The notes: generated by a model not told the origin, from the letters alone. A stretch of DNA of 64,000 nt from Candolleomyces eurysporus (GCA_027579435.1 JANBPK010000737.1:1-64000), one strand, 5' to 3'; shown: positions 36,623-48,744, numbered from the stretch's first letter. Numbers and translations: made by a program.

Positions 36623-37820
36623 ATGTCTCCATCGCAAAACAAAGATATCTTGGTCGGGATCGTGGGTGTAGGCTTGGTGGGAGGCGAGCTCGTCAAGCAG
36701 ATCCTGTCTATCAACAAGGCCAAGAATCCGTTCAAGATTGTCCTTCTGTCTTCCAGCCGCAAAGCACTCTACACCTCCCCCGAAAACGCGATCACCGATA
36801 GCGAAGGCTGGAAGGCGAAGTTGGACGCTAGCGCAGAAAAGGCCGAGTTGAGCAAATTCGGGGGGTATCTTGCTGGATTGGTCGCACAAGGAAAAGGCCG
36901 AAAGGCGGTCATCGTAGACAACACAAGCTCGGAGGACGTAGCTCGTCTCTATCCCGAGTGGATTGCCCAGGGTCTTAGCGTTGCCACCCCTAACAAGAAG
37001 GCCTTCTCCGGAGAGAAGAAGACCTGGGATGCCATCCTTGCTGCCAGCGACTCCGAGGGAGGAGGAAGGTGGTTGAACGAGAGCACCGTTGGCGCCGGAT
37101 TGCCCGTGATCAACACCCTCAAGGAGATGCTGGGCAGTGGCGACAGGGTGAAGAAGATCGAGGGCGTATTTTCGGGGACGATGAGCTACATCTTCAACAA
37201 TTTCTCTGCAGCCTCCTCCGATGCGCCGAAGCCCGCGTTCTCGGAAGTGGTAAAGGTGGCTAGGGAGAAGGGATACACGGAGCCTCATCCCGCTGATGAT
37301 CTCAATGGGTTCGATGTCGCGCGCAAGCTGACCATCTTGGCTCGAACCGTATCTGCCCTCTCCCATTCGCAAACCAAACTCCCTGAACTCGAATCATTCC
37401 TGGATGTGCAAACACAGTCTCTCATCCCTGCACCCTTGGAAGGGCTCGCAAGTGGAGACGAGTTTGTTGGCAAGTTGCCAGGGTTCGATGAAGAGTTCAA
37501 CAAACTCAGGGAAGAAGCAGCGAAGGAAGGCCAGGTGCTCAGGTTCGTGGGCGTCGTGGATGTCGAGGCGGGCGTGGTCAAGGCTGGTTTGGAAAAGTAC
37601 GTCGCTTCTTTTCGTTTCCCGAGCGAAAAACCTTATCTGACTCTTCATCGAAAGGTATCCTGTGACACACCCTTTCGCTACCTCTCTCGGAGGCTCGGAC
37701 AACATCATTATGTTCCATACTGAACGCTACAGCCCCAGGCCCTTGATTGTGCAAGGTGCTGGTGCTGGTGCAGCTGTGACTGCTATGGGCGTCTTGGGAG
37801 ATCTGCTAAAATTGGTCTAG
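36623..37820 (+). CDS. HOM6: Homoserine dehydrogenase
   Basis: Two exons, 36623-37596 and 37655-37820, with one 58-nt intron; 379 aa, close to the fungal family size (yeast 359). The enzyme reduces aspartate semialdehyde to homoserine with NAD(P)H in the threonine/methionine pathway, in the cytosol. Seen: nucleotide-binding [13 protein letters not shown] at residues 12-24, [14 protein letters not shown], the ATPNKKAFS block with the family's conserved lysines, [12 protein letters not shown], the substrate region [16 protein letters not shown], and C-terminal GGSDNIIMF and [14 protein letters not shown]. The start follows a good context (ACTACCATGTC). An in-frame, acid-free extension upstream is discussed as a finding. 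Confidence 0.95.
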
Positions 37821-38054
37821 AGGTAACATCGAAAGAAACGGCTGCTGACACGCCAAAGTGTAATAGTATTGTGCTTTTTATAGTGGATTGTATGTGGAGA
37901 AAAGAATGCTAATTCCTTTCGTTCATTGTATCAAAGCCTCGCCTTCCGCCGTTACAACCCTGAAACCATCCCCGTCGGAGACGTCGGGTTGGGGCAATGG
38001 CCAGGACGCCACTGGGGCCCACCTTTGTTCATAGCCTACCATTCACTGCTCGAG

Positions 38055-39369
38055 ATGTTTTGCCCGCCAGAAGTCGTCGGGGGTATACTGCAACATATTC
38101 CATCGCAACCCCACACAGTTCCAAGTGATATCGCCCTTCCAACCCTCTTCAACTGTGCCTTGGTCTCAAGGTGCTTCTTCCACGAGGCTCGAATAGCCAT
38201 ATTCTCTAGAATTCACATCGTAGATGACGTGGACGGAAACGAGGCGAAACGCTCAAAGAGCGTTTACAAACGGCTAGAACTCCTTGAGCGCTCATTTAGA
38301 GCCGACCCTTCCCTGTCCCACCTCGTACGCACATTCGTATTGAGGGTATCTTTCGACGAAGACGACCCAGTCCCGCCCGGTGAATCCCCAATCAATTCCA
38401 AGCTATGCAACCACCCCTCGTTGCATTACGTCCTCGGACAACTCGGGTCTCTTCGGTTGTTCGCCGTGGACACCCTTCGACGAGAGTGTGACCTCCACTG
38501 GGGGTTCACGGGCCCAGGCTTTCAAAATGCTATTATCCGACTTTTCAAAGTGAATCTCCAGCTGCGGACATTGCATTTACGAAGAGTTGGCATGCCCCCT
38601 GAACTTTGGGTGAATTTACCCTCGATTTCCTCCGTCAGCTTGACCAGCTGTCCATGGGCACGGGGGTTGAAGGAATCCGACCTCAGCTCGGATACGGTGG
38701 CATCGGGACCTACCATCGACACAACTGCCTCGATCACAAACCTTCATTGTGAATCGTCGTTCGTTCTGTCTTGGAAGCTACATGAAAACTTCCCTGCTCT
38801 CTTCCGTGGCACCAGGACTGCCAGTTTGGTGTTCCCCACCGTGCACAACACGCCGCAAATATCGAGCCAGAATGCGAGAACACTCAGGGATTTTCTATCC
38901 CTTACGGCGCAAACTTTGACCACGCTGCATTTGCGGTTCAAAGTTCCCTCTCCAATTGAAACCGGTAAGTAAATCCGTTGAAAATTATGTAACGACTGAA
39001 CTTTGTCCATCTGACCATTGGCTTTTTGTAGTGGATCCTACCTCTATGGAATATGCACCGCTCGGAGTTCCGTACATGAAGCAGCTACGAGAGCTCAAGA
39101 TTTATCTCGAGTGCCGGTCCAACCGTGATACCGACTTCCGTTGGATGCTTGAGTCGCTCGTCCTGCCTTTCTGCGGAGAGTTTATGCAGCAAGCACGGGG
39201 TACCCTAGAGCATGTCTGCCTTTCTGCCTCTCCTGACGGCATTGGCCAGTGTCTCCAGATTGATCGCAGTCTCGACGCAATGGAAAGGCGCATAGAATGC
39301 TCTCAGTCTGGGCTTGAGTACGCTTACCGAAATGTTGGCAAATGTGGATTTTCCTCGAGCAGCTTTTAA
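38055..39369 (+). CDS. F-box-like protein of unknown target
   Basis: Two exons, 38055-38964 and 39032-39369, with a 67-nt GT-AG intron; 415 aa. The N terminus reads PPEVVGGILQHIPSQ, then TLFNCALVSRCFFHEARIAIFSRI, which has the layout of a basidiomycete F-box (a proline-led first helix, a LVS-R-F-A second helix). The remainder is an all-alpha/beta, leucine-containing region without named repeats. The gene starts about 235 bases after the homoserine dehydrogenase stop, on the same strand. It is not closely similar to the tandem F-box pair at 22-26 kb. The ATG at 38055 is the first one just before the F-box; the frame is open upstream. Confidence 0.7.
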
Positions 39370-39523
39370 CTAGAATATTCAGCCTGAGTCAAGCAATATG
39401 AATAACAAGATGTCGTAGAAACGCCATACGCTAATAATCGTACATGATAAGCAAGAATATATACACCATAACTCTCTATGGACTTCACAGTCGCAGTCCT
39501 CAGGCCTCAGACTCCTCACCATC

Positions 39524-42002
39524 TTACTGGGTTACAAAGCCCACTCCGTACGAAGCGGATCCCAGCTTAATCCCAACCGTCCTCTCCCATTCATCCGGTT
39601 TCTCGTCATAACCCAGGAAATCGACATGCGTGAGTCCTCCCGCTCTGGAAGCGGTGATAACGTGCAAGAGATCGTCTGGGTCAAAGAAAGTCTGAGCCCG
39701 ATCTTCTGCCTCTGTTAAAGCCGGCCCTCTCCCTCCCGCTGTTTTCCAGCTGACACGAGAGGTCCACCACATACTGAAGATTATCACGAATATCGAGGTC
39801 AGCCCAACGATACTGGGAGTTACGAGCGTAGCAGTGCCAGCGCCCTTGCTCGTCCGTTGATACCACCCAATCGTTTCCGTGACATAGGTCCCATTCAGTG
39901 GTCTCCGGAGATTTTCTGGGATTTCGCTCGCGGAGTTTGGGTAGAGCCCGTTGTTTGACGAGCTATACGCTGTGCGCAGGAGCTGTCATACAAGAAATCA
40001 GCATGTGTCATGAGGAGCCATACGGAATAGGACTGACCGTGACGCTAAATTCCAAGACACCTCTGACGTATGCCTCCAGGACCCGCGGCACCAGAGCTTG
40101 ATCGACTTGTGACCCATCAGGTCCGACTACGAAGCCCCGAATGACATCGCCCAAAGAGCTGCCGGCGGTGCTTTGTCCTTCTCCGACGACGCCCTGGAGG
40201 AAGATATCCGTGGCGAATTGCCCGAGCCAGGGAGCACTTGTTTCGTTCGTGACCCGAGTATGGTTTATGAAGGAGGGGAAAGAAGAATTGAAGAATGATG
40301 AAGCATCTTGATACTCGACGTCGACAGACGTTGTCAAAGGCCAGAGGGAACAGATCGTGTTGCCCATGAAGGAGTACCGTCCAGTCCCAACGAGGATAAG
40401 ATCTACCAAGCTTTCGTCAATGGAACTGAAACCCCGAAAAGGCCAGAACACCCACCCCAATGAGGACGCCCATCTCCTCCAACGACAGCGCAACTCGTGC
40501 CAAACACGGCATCACGGGCAGCGTTGGTAAAAACAGGTCTACCTCTCACGAGTCCGGCGTTGTTCCCGGCGTTGCTTCCGTCATAGTTCAGACTCGTGTA
40601 TCCATCCCCAGTACACCCCGTAGTCATCATAGAAACGGTGATATTCTGAGGAGTAGCTCCGGGAACGTCTTCTCCAACGGTTTCGGTCGCTGAGCTGAGG
40701 AATATGCTCGGACGCGATGTACCACTCAGTGTAGCGGAGCGACATTCCACGCGGGACGTGAAGCCTTGCTGCGTCAGGCTGAAGCTTACAGGGAAGGGCT
40801 CTCTGTCCAGAGTACTGATACTCGGTCTGAAGGCACCGAAGGAGATCGATGCGGGAATTGAACTTCCCCTAGCTGATGTCGAGGGAGTAACCCAAGGCAT
40901 CCATGTTGCTGGAAGGGTACCAGCTGCAAAGTGACACATGAGTTGAAGGTCTCAGAAAATCGAAGTCTCTACTCACAGGTTGAGTTAATGTAGGACAATT
41001 GGTTGAAATTCAAGATACTGGGCTGGGAAAATCTGGTGCTCGCAGCTGTAGCACCACTTTGAGTAACCAGCGGGAGAGAATGGGCAAAAAATTCTAGAAA
41101 CGGATGATCGTCAGACACCCGAGATGACCGTAAGCAGGGAAAGAAGCTGCATACCAGGGGTGACAACGTCCCGATTGGCTAGCATCAAACTTCCAAATGC
41201 TTCGCTTGAGATGTCCAATTCAAATCCTTGTAACGCCGCTGTGACAGGGATCTCCTTTGGAGTCAATAACGTAGTCCAACTGGATTCAACCGTCAAAAAA
41301 GGAATATAGCGGAGAGAAAGATAAGCAAGCGCACCTAGCCGTTTGACTAGCGGTCGACATTACTAAGACGATGGAAGAGAAAGTCCATGCAAAGCTTTTG
41401 AAAGCGATTACTGGCTTCTTGCGTGACAGTTTCACAGCAGCCCCGAAATTGAAAAATGAAATAGGCAGCGGACCGCTCAGAAAACGACCGAGTGAGTATC
41501 GGATTGAGCGGGTAAAAAGGCTACAGGACGATCCTCAGTAAGAGTCGCAGAGTCTGAGAGCCAAGCAACTTACAAAGAGGAAACGATGCTAATTACCGTG
41601 GCGAACAGTGACACGACCATCAACACCGGCTGTGCGTTGACTTTCACGGCGCGGGCGATAGAGTCAGGAAGAGCCACGGGTGCGCGCGAGGTCACAGCAA
41701 AAAATATCCAGAGGAACGAAAGCAGGATGGTTTGAATAGAGAGGGTCAAGAGTGGAACTATGTAGCGAATTGAAAGGAATTTCGATCGCTTCCTGCCAAA
41801 GGGTCGAGTTCAAGGGTTTGCAGCGTATACAGGGGGAAGCTCACCTTCCTCTCTTTATCCTAGACTGCGAAATGTTGTCCTTAGGATGTTTGCTGAGCAT
41901 TGCTTCCTTCTCAGGCATATTGTGAGCCTCAAGACCGCCATAATCGTCGGTCAAAGAGTCCGGTTTGGAGTATGCATGATCTTGCTGACTTGGGAGAGCC
42001 AT
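39524..42002 (-). CDS. Multi-pass membrane protein with large ectodomain, unknown family
   Basis: Eight exons on the minus strand: 42002-41845, 41792-41574, 41520-41335, 41279-41155, 41093-40977, 40923-40456, 40402-40038, 39982-39524; 698 aa, all junctions in frame. A hydrophilic N-terminal tail of about 60 residues is followed by three predicted membrane segments (about 63-86, 105-125 and 163-183), a large region of about 400 residues with several cysteines and N-glycosylation sequons (INST, NSSF, NHT, NET), a fourth membrane segment (about 601-620, ending FSMWW), and a charged cytosolic C-terminal tail. I do not recognise the family, and the function is unknown. The three N-terminal segments followed by a long probable ectodomain and a final anchor is an architecture I associate with uncharacterised Agaricomycete membrane proteins. 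Confidence 0.78.
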
Positions 42003-42460
42003 AGACGTCGCGATTGTGCAAGCCGCACGCTGGAGACTTGAACACGTAGAGCCAGGAAGGGTGTGACAAGAGCGTAACTTCAATTCAGTTGCCTTTTAAC
42101 TTGCGCCGCTGATCATGATGCATGAAGTCCCAGCATTCTATTTTTAGGACCCAATCTGTGTTAAGCAATGCATTGATCCTGTCCACCGCTCGACACCAGT
42201 TTTGTCAGCGAGTCGGGGGCAAAAGAGGTGCGAGTTCAATCTTCGCAAAGAAAGCGTAAACCTGGCTGGATAGCTGCGCTTTAGAACCGGGATGACGGGA
42301 TGTACAAGTAACCCTGCGTTGCTTCCCCAGCGATAGTAAAGCCTGAATCTCCATTGAAGGCCATCCTCTTGATAATGGTGGAAAGGCAACCCAGAGGGGT
42401 ATAGTGAGGCGTCGACGAAGGGGATTGTGAGAGATAGCATGGTTGACTAGTCGAAGGTCG
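42003..42460. other. Spacer between membrane-protein gene and duplicated block
   Basis: Promoter side of the minus-strand membrane-protein gene. No motif-bearing frame, RNA or repeat seen. Confidence 0.4.
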
Positions 42461-43457
42461 CATTCCGCCAGGCCGATAATGGCCCTGTTTGCCAGCGCGT
42501 TTGATGGTATACAACGCGTAACATGGCAGTCACAGCAACCGTGACTTCTCGCACTCTTCTTTTGGTTGCTTGCTGCATGCTCTCAAATGCTCACCCTAGG
42601 ATCCCGACCATTGACATTCTGGGTTGATGACCCTGTCCCCTCCTCCAGTACTCCAGGAGTTGGCTCCTCTTCCTGGCGGCCACTAGTACTGGTGACCGGC
42701 GCCTTGTTCTGTCTTGAAAGCAGACATGACACCCCTCTGAGACCCGACCCACACTACCAGCGAGAGCTGCCTTGTGTCTCTGGGCCTCTGGACGACCCGG
42801 GGCTTTCTCATCCCTTCCGTATCTTTGGCTTTATCTTTGGCTTGAACCTTGAAATTTAGGTTCATGCTTGCTCGCCTGCAGTGCGTCGAATGGAGTCGCT
42901 CTGACTCCGGCCATCGCCTCACTGCTGCGGGCTATGCGGTCTTCAACACAGGTTTTAAGGGTCGTCAGCGATCAGCTTCTCGTGATAGCATCCGACCTCT
43001 TCTATGTGGTCAAGTGCCTCATCTTCTTCGCTTCATTTCGCCGAGACGATTGGAAATGGTGCTTCGATTTCAACTTAGAGCCCTCTGATATTTCCGTTGG
43101 ATTTGGGATATATATGAATACTATGATATATGACTCGTCGAGTGTTGGAAGCTAGCACTGAAAACGATCGGCTGGCTGCTAGGATTGAATCGGCTCGTGA
43201 GACGGAACCGGACGTTTAAAATTCCCCAATGCTTCCAGAACCGGGGAGACTGTGCGCTCATACTCATCTACGATCTATGGAGGAGATGCAATGAACCACA
43301 CCAATAGCGTGTTTGCTTCACGTTTCATCATTGGACAGTGCCACCCTTACTTTGCTCCTGGAGGCCCTTGACGATCCGCAACATTGCAACTGTGCGTATA
43401 AGGCTGCTTTACGCCAAACCCGGACTCAGCTCAAACTCCACTGCAGAAAGAAAACTG

Positions 43458-43464
43458 TATATAA
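43458..43464 (+). promoter_or_regulatory. TATA box of GPI-type gene 1
   Basis: TATATAA lies 57 bases before the ATG at 43521. The matching element in unit 2 is at 46003, in the same flanking sequence. Confidence 0.6.
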
Positions 43465-43520
43465 GTAGTCTAAGAATGCAGTATGCGATACAGTGACCTC
43501 GACGCCCCGTACGACCCATC

Positions 43521-44253
43521 ATGAAAGCAGTTGCATCCTTCTCAGTGATTCTGGCAGCTCGTAAGTCTTATCTTTATCCGCCATGCCATTCAGCGAGCGC
43601 TCAACTGACCTGACCAAATACTCCTAGTCGTACCTGCCGCCCTTGCGACAGACGCTACTCTCTGGCAGATGGCAGAGGGCACCTCCCCACCCAATCCCAT
43701 CACTTCCGGCCGTTCCTTCGAGGTCTCCCCTGTCGCTGTACAGACCGATGGCCAGACGATCTATGTCGGGAAAGCAGTTCAAGGTCCCATAGTCGTGCAA
43801 ACTGGCAGCATCACAGCCACCCTGGTTCCAACCCCCACAACCAATACTTGTAAGTGAATCCACAAAGATATACCCCTGACTTGGCGATGTTCATTCAATT
43901 TCCGGCATCTCTCCCTGTTTGCCTGCCTTGCAGTTACGTTCCGTGCCGACGCCTCTCGATACCATATGGCTATCCAAACGCAAACCGGTGGAGTCCGGGG
44001 CGAATTTAAGGAAGATTGCACTCTCAGAGACGATGGAAACCTCGTATGCTCGGCCAAGCTCATTGCTGAAAGCGGGGCACAGAAAACCACAGTCGCAGTG
44101 ACACAGACAGGTTCTCCAGTACCGTGGTATACCATTTCCAACGTGGAGAGCCTAAACTTGCCCACTCAGGCGAGCGCTGCCTCGTCGATAACATCACCGT
44201 TGTTTGGAACGCTCGTGGGTTTAGGCATGGCGGTGGGCGTTCTGTTGGCATGA
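43521..44253 (+). CDS. Small secreted, probably GPI-anchored surface protein, copy 1
   Basis: Three exons: 43521-43560, 43628-43849, 43934-44253; 193 aa. A signal peptide (about 1-20, FSVILAALVPAALA) is interrupted by intron 1, as in the two sister genes. The mature part has SPVAVQTDGQTIYVGKA, the shared block TFRADASRYH, then two cysteines (DCTLRDD and NLVCS), and SNVESLNLP. The C terminus is Ser/Ala-rich followed by a hydrophobic tail (FGTLVGLGMAVGVLLA), which fits a GPI-anchor signal. No catalytic motif; the family is not named. Probably a cell-wall or plasma-membrane protein. Confidence 0.82.
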
Positions 44254-44921
44254 ATTGGACACATGGCTTGATAGTGGTCCCGTGCGGTCCTGAGTATGAG
44301 TAGGATAGTTGTAATGCACGCCATGTGGACATATTTTACGGACTCGGCCAAATTGATGACACGGAAGCGCGACGCGCGAAGCCCACATACGTGAATGAAT
44401 ATTAATGAATATTGGGTAAAAAATGCATCATGCATCTTGTTGCATCTTTTATCAGAGTATTGGTACTTGTGCTAGTATTTGCTCGATTTTCGGCACATTG
44501 GGTCACGAAATTGGGTACTTACTCGCCTTGGTTGTCAAGATCGCCGAACAACGGATCAGTTGCGTTATCATATTTTATCAGGATCCTCAAACGAAATGCT
44601 TGCAGAAAGTTGAATGGCCTCAGCTTTTCAGCTGATAAATAAATTTCTGAAGGCAAGCTCTAATTATTCTTGGAGTTTATGGCTGAAAGTCCATTATCTT
44701 ATGAGGTGGGGAAAGGTAGGGAATTTCCTATCTCCGAAGCTCCCAGAGCGGCGACGCCCTCTTGCCCTGGCAACAAGCACTAAGAGCCTGTGCTGTTGAG
44801 GGTAGGTTACTCTTGAGAAGTGCTATTCCTTTGTCTCTTCCTCTCTTTCTCTCCGATTTTTCTTTTTCATTATTTAGTTATATTTTCGAGCACACGGATA
44901 GTTAGCGAGCCTTGGGTTCAC
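44254..44921. other. 3' flank of copy 1 and spacer between duplicated units
   Basis: The first 270 bases belong to duplicated unit 1 (3' flank). The remaining 400 bases (about 44527-44921) have no counterpart between or after the units and hold no recognisable gene. Confidence 0.45.
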
Positions 44922-46002
44922 CGTTCCGCCAGGCCGATGGTGGCCCTGTTTGCCAACGCGTTTGATGGTATACAACCCGTCAGTATTTACTACCACGACG
45001 GACGTCGACTCTTTCTCCTCTCTCCGAACTCTTCTTTTGATTGTTGCATGCCCTCAAGATGCTCACCCAAGGATACCGGCCAATTTGATGACCCTATCCA
45101 GTACTCCAGTAATCCAGGACCTGGTGACTTGGCGCCTTGTTCTGTCTTGAAAGCAGACACCCCTCCGGGCGCCCACTCCAACCAATACTACAAGCGCGAG
45201 CTGCCTCGCGTCTGCATGCACGCAATTATATGCAAACTCTGAGCCTCTGGACGACCCGGGGCTTTCTCGGTATTTTCCCCTCCCAACCTTTGGTGGCTTG
45301 AACATTTGTTGGGTTCTTGCCTGCTCGCCTGTGCATCGAATGCAAGTACCGAAATGACTTCATCCGACTCCGGCCCCCGCCTCAGTGCTCCGGGCTATGC
45401 AGTGCTCGACACAGGTTTGGTTTTCTCTGGCTTCTCGATGCGGGTCGCCAGCAATCAGCTTCTCGTGATAGCATCCGATCTTTTCTACGTGATTAAGTGC
45501 CTTGTCTTCTTCGTTTCATTCTTCTCCGACGCTTTGAAATGGTGCTTCGACTTCAACTTGAAGCCCGTGATGTTATCGTTGGCTTCACTTGGATCTGGGG
45601 CATTTGATATCGATTTTTGCTGAATTTATAACGAATCGCCCTGGCTGCTGAAGGTGAAGGTATGAATACTCTGATATATGACTCACCGAGTCTTAGGAGT
45701 TCGCACTGAAAGCAATCGGCCGGCCGCTAGGGTTGAATCGGGAGCCGGACGTTTGAAATTATCTCTCTGCTTCCAGAACTGACGACCGTGCGGTGATATA
45801 CATCTATGATCTATGGAGGAGGTGCAATGAACTACACGCGTAACGCGTTGCTTCACGTTTCATCACTGGACAGTACCACCCTTGATAATGATTTGCTCCT
45901 TGGGGCCCCTTGACGATGCGCATCATTTATAGCGGCGCATATAAGGCTGCTTTACGCCAAACCCGGATTCGGCTCGAACTCGGCTGCAGAAAGAAAACTG
46001 CG

Positions 46003-46008
46003 TATAAG
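46003..46008 (+). promoter_or_regulatory. TATA-like box of GPI-type gene 2
   Basis: TATAAG, 60 bases before the ATG at 46063, in the position matching the TATATAA of copy 1 (one base lost by substitution: CGTATAAG against TGTATATAAG). Confidence 0.5.
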
Positions 46009-46062
46009 TAGGCTAGCGTGCAGTATGCGACGCAGTGACCTCGACGCCCCGTACGACCCATC

Positions 46063-46802
46063 ATGAAAGCAGTCGCATCCTTCTCAGTGATTCTGGCAGC
46101 CCGTAAGTCTTGTTCTTATCCGCTATGGGATTCCGCGAGCGCTCAACTGACCTCACCGGATCAATTTGACTTTTAGTCCTACCTGCCGCCCTTGCGACAG
46201 ACGTTACTCTCTGGCAACTGGCAGAGGGCACCTCCTCGCCCAATGCCATCGTTTCCGGCCTTTCCGTTGAGATCTCCCCCGTCGCTGTACAGACCGATGG
46301 CCAGACGGTTTATGTCGCGAAAGAAGCTAAAAGTCTCATGGTCGTGCAATCCGGCGCCTTCACATCCACCTTGGTCGCAACACCCACAACCGATACTTGT
46401 AAGTGATTCCACAGCTATGTAACCCTGACTTGGCGATGGAAATCTAACTTCCGGCACCTCTCCGTGTTTGCCTGCCTTACAGACACATTCCGCGCCGACG
46501 CCTCTCGGTACCATCTAGCTCTCCAAACGCAAAACGGTGGAGTCCAGGCGGAACGAACGGACGACTGCACTCTTAGAGAGGATGGAAGCCTTGTGTGCTC
46601 AGTCAAGCTTGTCGCTGAAAGTGGGGGACAGAAAGCCACTGTCGCGGTGACAACGACAGGTTCTCCAGCGCCATGGTACACCATTTCCAACGTGGAGAGC
46701 CTGAACTTGCCCACTCAGGCGAGCGCTGCCTCATCGATAACATCACCATTGTTCGGAACGCTCGCAGGTTTGGGGATGGCGGTGGCTGTTCTGTTGGCAT
46801 GA
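46063..46802 (+). CDS. Small secreted, probably GPI-anchored surface protein, copy 2
   Basis: Three exons: 46063-46102, 46177-46398, 46483-46802; 193 aa, with exon lengths identical to copy 1 (40, 222, 320 nt). Signal peptide, TFRADASRYH block, cysteines in DDCTLREDG and SLVCSV, SNVESLNLP and a hydrophobic GPI-type tail are all kept. It differs by scattered substitutions (for example LWQLAEGTSSPNAI against LWQMAEGTSPPNPI). It arose by the segmental duplication that also copied its promoter. Presumed role as for copy 1. Confidence 0.82.
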
Positions 46803-48002
46803 TGTGGATCCAGACTGAAGTACTCATGGCTTGATCGTATACCCATTTTGAGTAGGATAGTTGTAATGCATTCTGTATGGATTTCATGTTTTACGAACTC
46901 AGTCGGATTGATGACATAGAAGCGTGAAGCCCACATACACAAAGTACTGAACGTATGGCATGAATATTGGGTAAAGAATCGATGTTGGCACATCTTCTTG
47001 CGTTTGTGTCAGGGTATCGGTACATGTGCTAGTATGTACTCGATTGTCGGTAAATTGGATCACGAAACTGGGACTTGTATTTAGAAAGAAAGCTCCGAGA
47101 AAACTCTTGATCTATTTTGTGCCAGTCCAAGATAAAGTTTAGGGACATGATTCGACTTGGCGATCCGGAGAATGTCACCCTGCGCGGTCCCAGCCTTCGA
47201 GCCGTGACCCTGTAATACCATTTCTCGTGAGCTGAGCAACTCTCCCACCTGTAGGTATACTCTCTTCACTCAAGCAGTCATCACTTGAGAGAGAAATATG
47301 TTGTCTCGTCCTTGGGGAAGACGTGAAAAGGCAGCGCTCGGCCGGGCTTCAATTTTTGCCCATTGGTGTGGCTCGCCGTATGCCGATACCAACCGGGCTC
47401 ATCGGTAACAGCCAGCGGTCGTGGACCCATCGGCAGGACTTTCGAGCTTCTAGTGACATTTCTCGCCAGTTGAGCAGTCCTTTAACCTCGAGTGATATGT
47501 ATACCTTGTAAATGTTGATTTTTTATGCACGAAATTACAAGTCCTCGAGTTTCGAAATAGGGCAAGTCGTGATGAGAGTGGGTGTACCAGGTTTTGGGAT
47601 GTACCAAAAATCAGAGATGTACCGAAAAAGGTACAAGTCTTTGACCTATTTTTCGCCCGCTATTCGCGCCATAAGAACAGTTCGCCGAAGTTGTGTGTGC
47701 ATCTAGCACACGCATCACAGCTGTTGCGCACATTTTCGATGGATTATAACGAAACACAGGTGGAATATGGGCGGCCATTGGCAGACAAGGTCGCCTAGAG
47801 TCTCAGAGTCCTTGATCGAAGGAGTTTTGTGTCGTGATATATTGACGGTCTGAGCTACGATCACGCAGAAAGGGGATGCAGGGTACGCCCACAAAGCGCC
47901 CAGATCTCCGAGCTTTGTGATTGAAACATATAAAAGACTGCAGCCCCAGCATTCATGGTTCTTCAGTTCCTTCTACCTGCACCACCATTCAAAAGCACCA
48001 CA
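46803..48002. other. Spacer before GPI-type gene 3
   Basis: The first 280 bases are the end of duplicated unit 2. The next 700 bases have no motif-bearing frame. The last 80 bases carry the TATA box of gene 3. Confidence 0.4.
47929..47935 (+). promoter_or_regulatory. TATA box of GPI-type gene 3
   Basis: TATAAAA, 74 bases before the ATG at 48003. Confidence 0.6.
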
Positions 48003-48744
48003 ATGCTCCAGAAAGCTTTTGCATATGCTGTCGCTGCCGCGCTGGGTGAGCTACCAGAATTCGTAGCGCTCGAACCAGGCTGACCTTTTGTCTTTAACGC
48101 AGTCTTTCCAGCGGCACTTGCCGCCGATGTGACCCTCGTGATGTTGGATGACGCACCCCCAGCAGGTCAAACTCTCATTGCGTCGGGAACTACCCTTGGA
48201 GCGTCCCCTGTTGCAGTCGACCAGAATAGCGCGACCATCTACGCTGTTTCCCAGGTCAATAGCCTGCTCGTCTACCAGGACGCGACGACGACAGCAACAT
48301 TGTTGTCTACGCCTGTAACTGAGACCTGTAAGTATTGTCATGCATCATTCCTCCCCTGCAACACTCATAAGGCCCATGCCATTGTTAGTCACCTACCGTG
48401 CCGATGCCTCCCGCTACGCGGCCGCGATGGCGACCAAAGCACCGTCAGGCGTAGAAGCTGGCATCCTCGAAACCTGCCAGAAGCAAGCAGATGGTAGCTT
48501 GGTATGCGGCCAAGTCTTCGCTGTAGGCCAATCGCAGGTCGGCGGAGTTGCACTCATCGGCGCTACAACTGGAAGCGCAAAACCTTTCGCCACAATCTCC
48601 AACGTCGAGTCGTTGAGATTGCCCACGACGTCGATCGCCGAAGCTTCCGTAGAGACTGGTACGCCCAGATCAGCTGGGTCTCGAGTCCAGGTTGGGGTTT
48701 TCCTCTCCGCTGTCGGGGTCCTTGCCGGAGCTTTGCTGGTTTAA
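48003..48744 (+). CDS. Small secreted, probably GPI-anchored surface protein, diverged copy 3
   Basis: Three exons: 48003-48045, 48103-48327, 48389-48744; 207 aa. Intron positions and phases match copies 1 and 2, and the first intron again splits the signal peptide (FAYAVAAAL, then VFPAALAAD). Shared blocks are ASPVAVDQNSATIYAVS, TYRADASRYA, the cysteines in ETCQKQADGSLVCGQ, and ISNVESLRLP. The C terminus is a hydrophobic GPI-type tail (GVFLSAVGVLAGALLV). It is clearly an older paralogue lying outside the segmental duplication. Function unknown; probable cell-surface protein. Confidence 0.8.

Larger units (their letters stand above)
42461..44526 (+). repeat. Direct segmental duplication, unit 1
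   Basis: About 2.07 kb that recurs as unit 2 (44922-47080). It starts in both units with CGCCAGGCCGAT..GGCCCTGTT and ends near CTCGATT-TCGG-A-ATTGG. It contains upstream non-coding sequence, a short conserved open segment and one small GPI-type gene. Similarity is high but interrupted by small insertions and deletions. Confidence 0.8.
44922..47080 (+). repeat. Direct segmental duplication, unit 2
   Basis: Counterpart of unit 1 (42461-44526). The upstream part holds an open frame at 45306-45623 whose core aligns with broken sequence in unit 1. The downstream part holds GPI-type gene 2. The spacer between the units is about 400 bases. Confidence 0.8.

Noticed and set aside
36563..37372. Long minus-strand open frame (269 codons) inside homoserine dehydrogenase
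   Set aside because: Antisense shadow of a strongly biased, clearly identified plus-strand gene; no motif of its own.
40460..40934. Plus-strand frames opposite the membrane-protein gene
   Set aside because: Shadows of the well-supported minus-strand exon 6.
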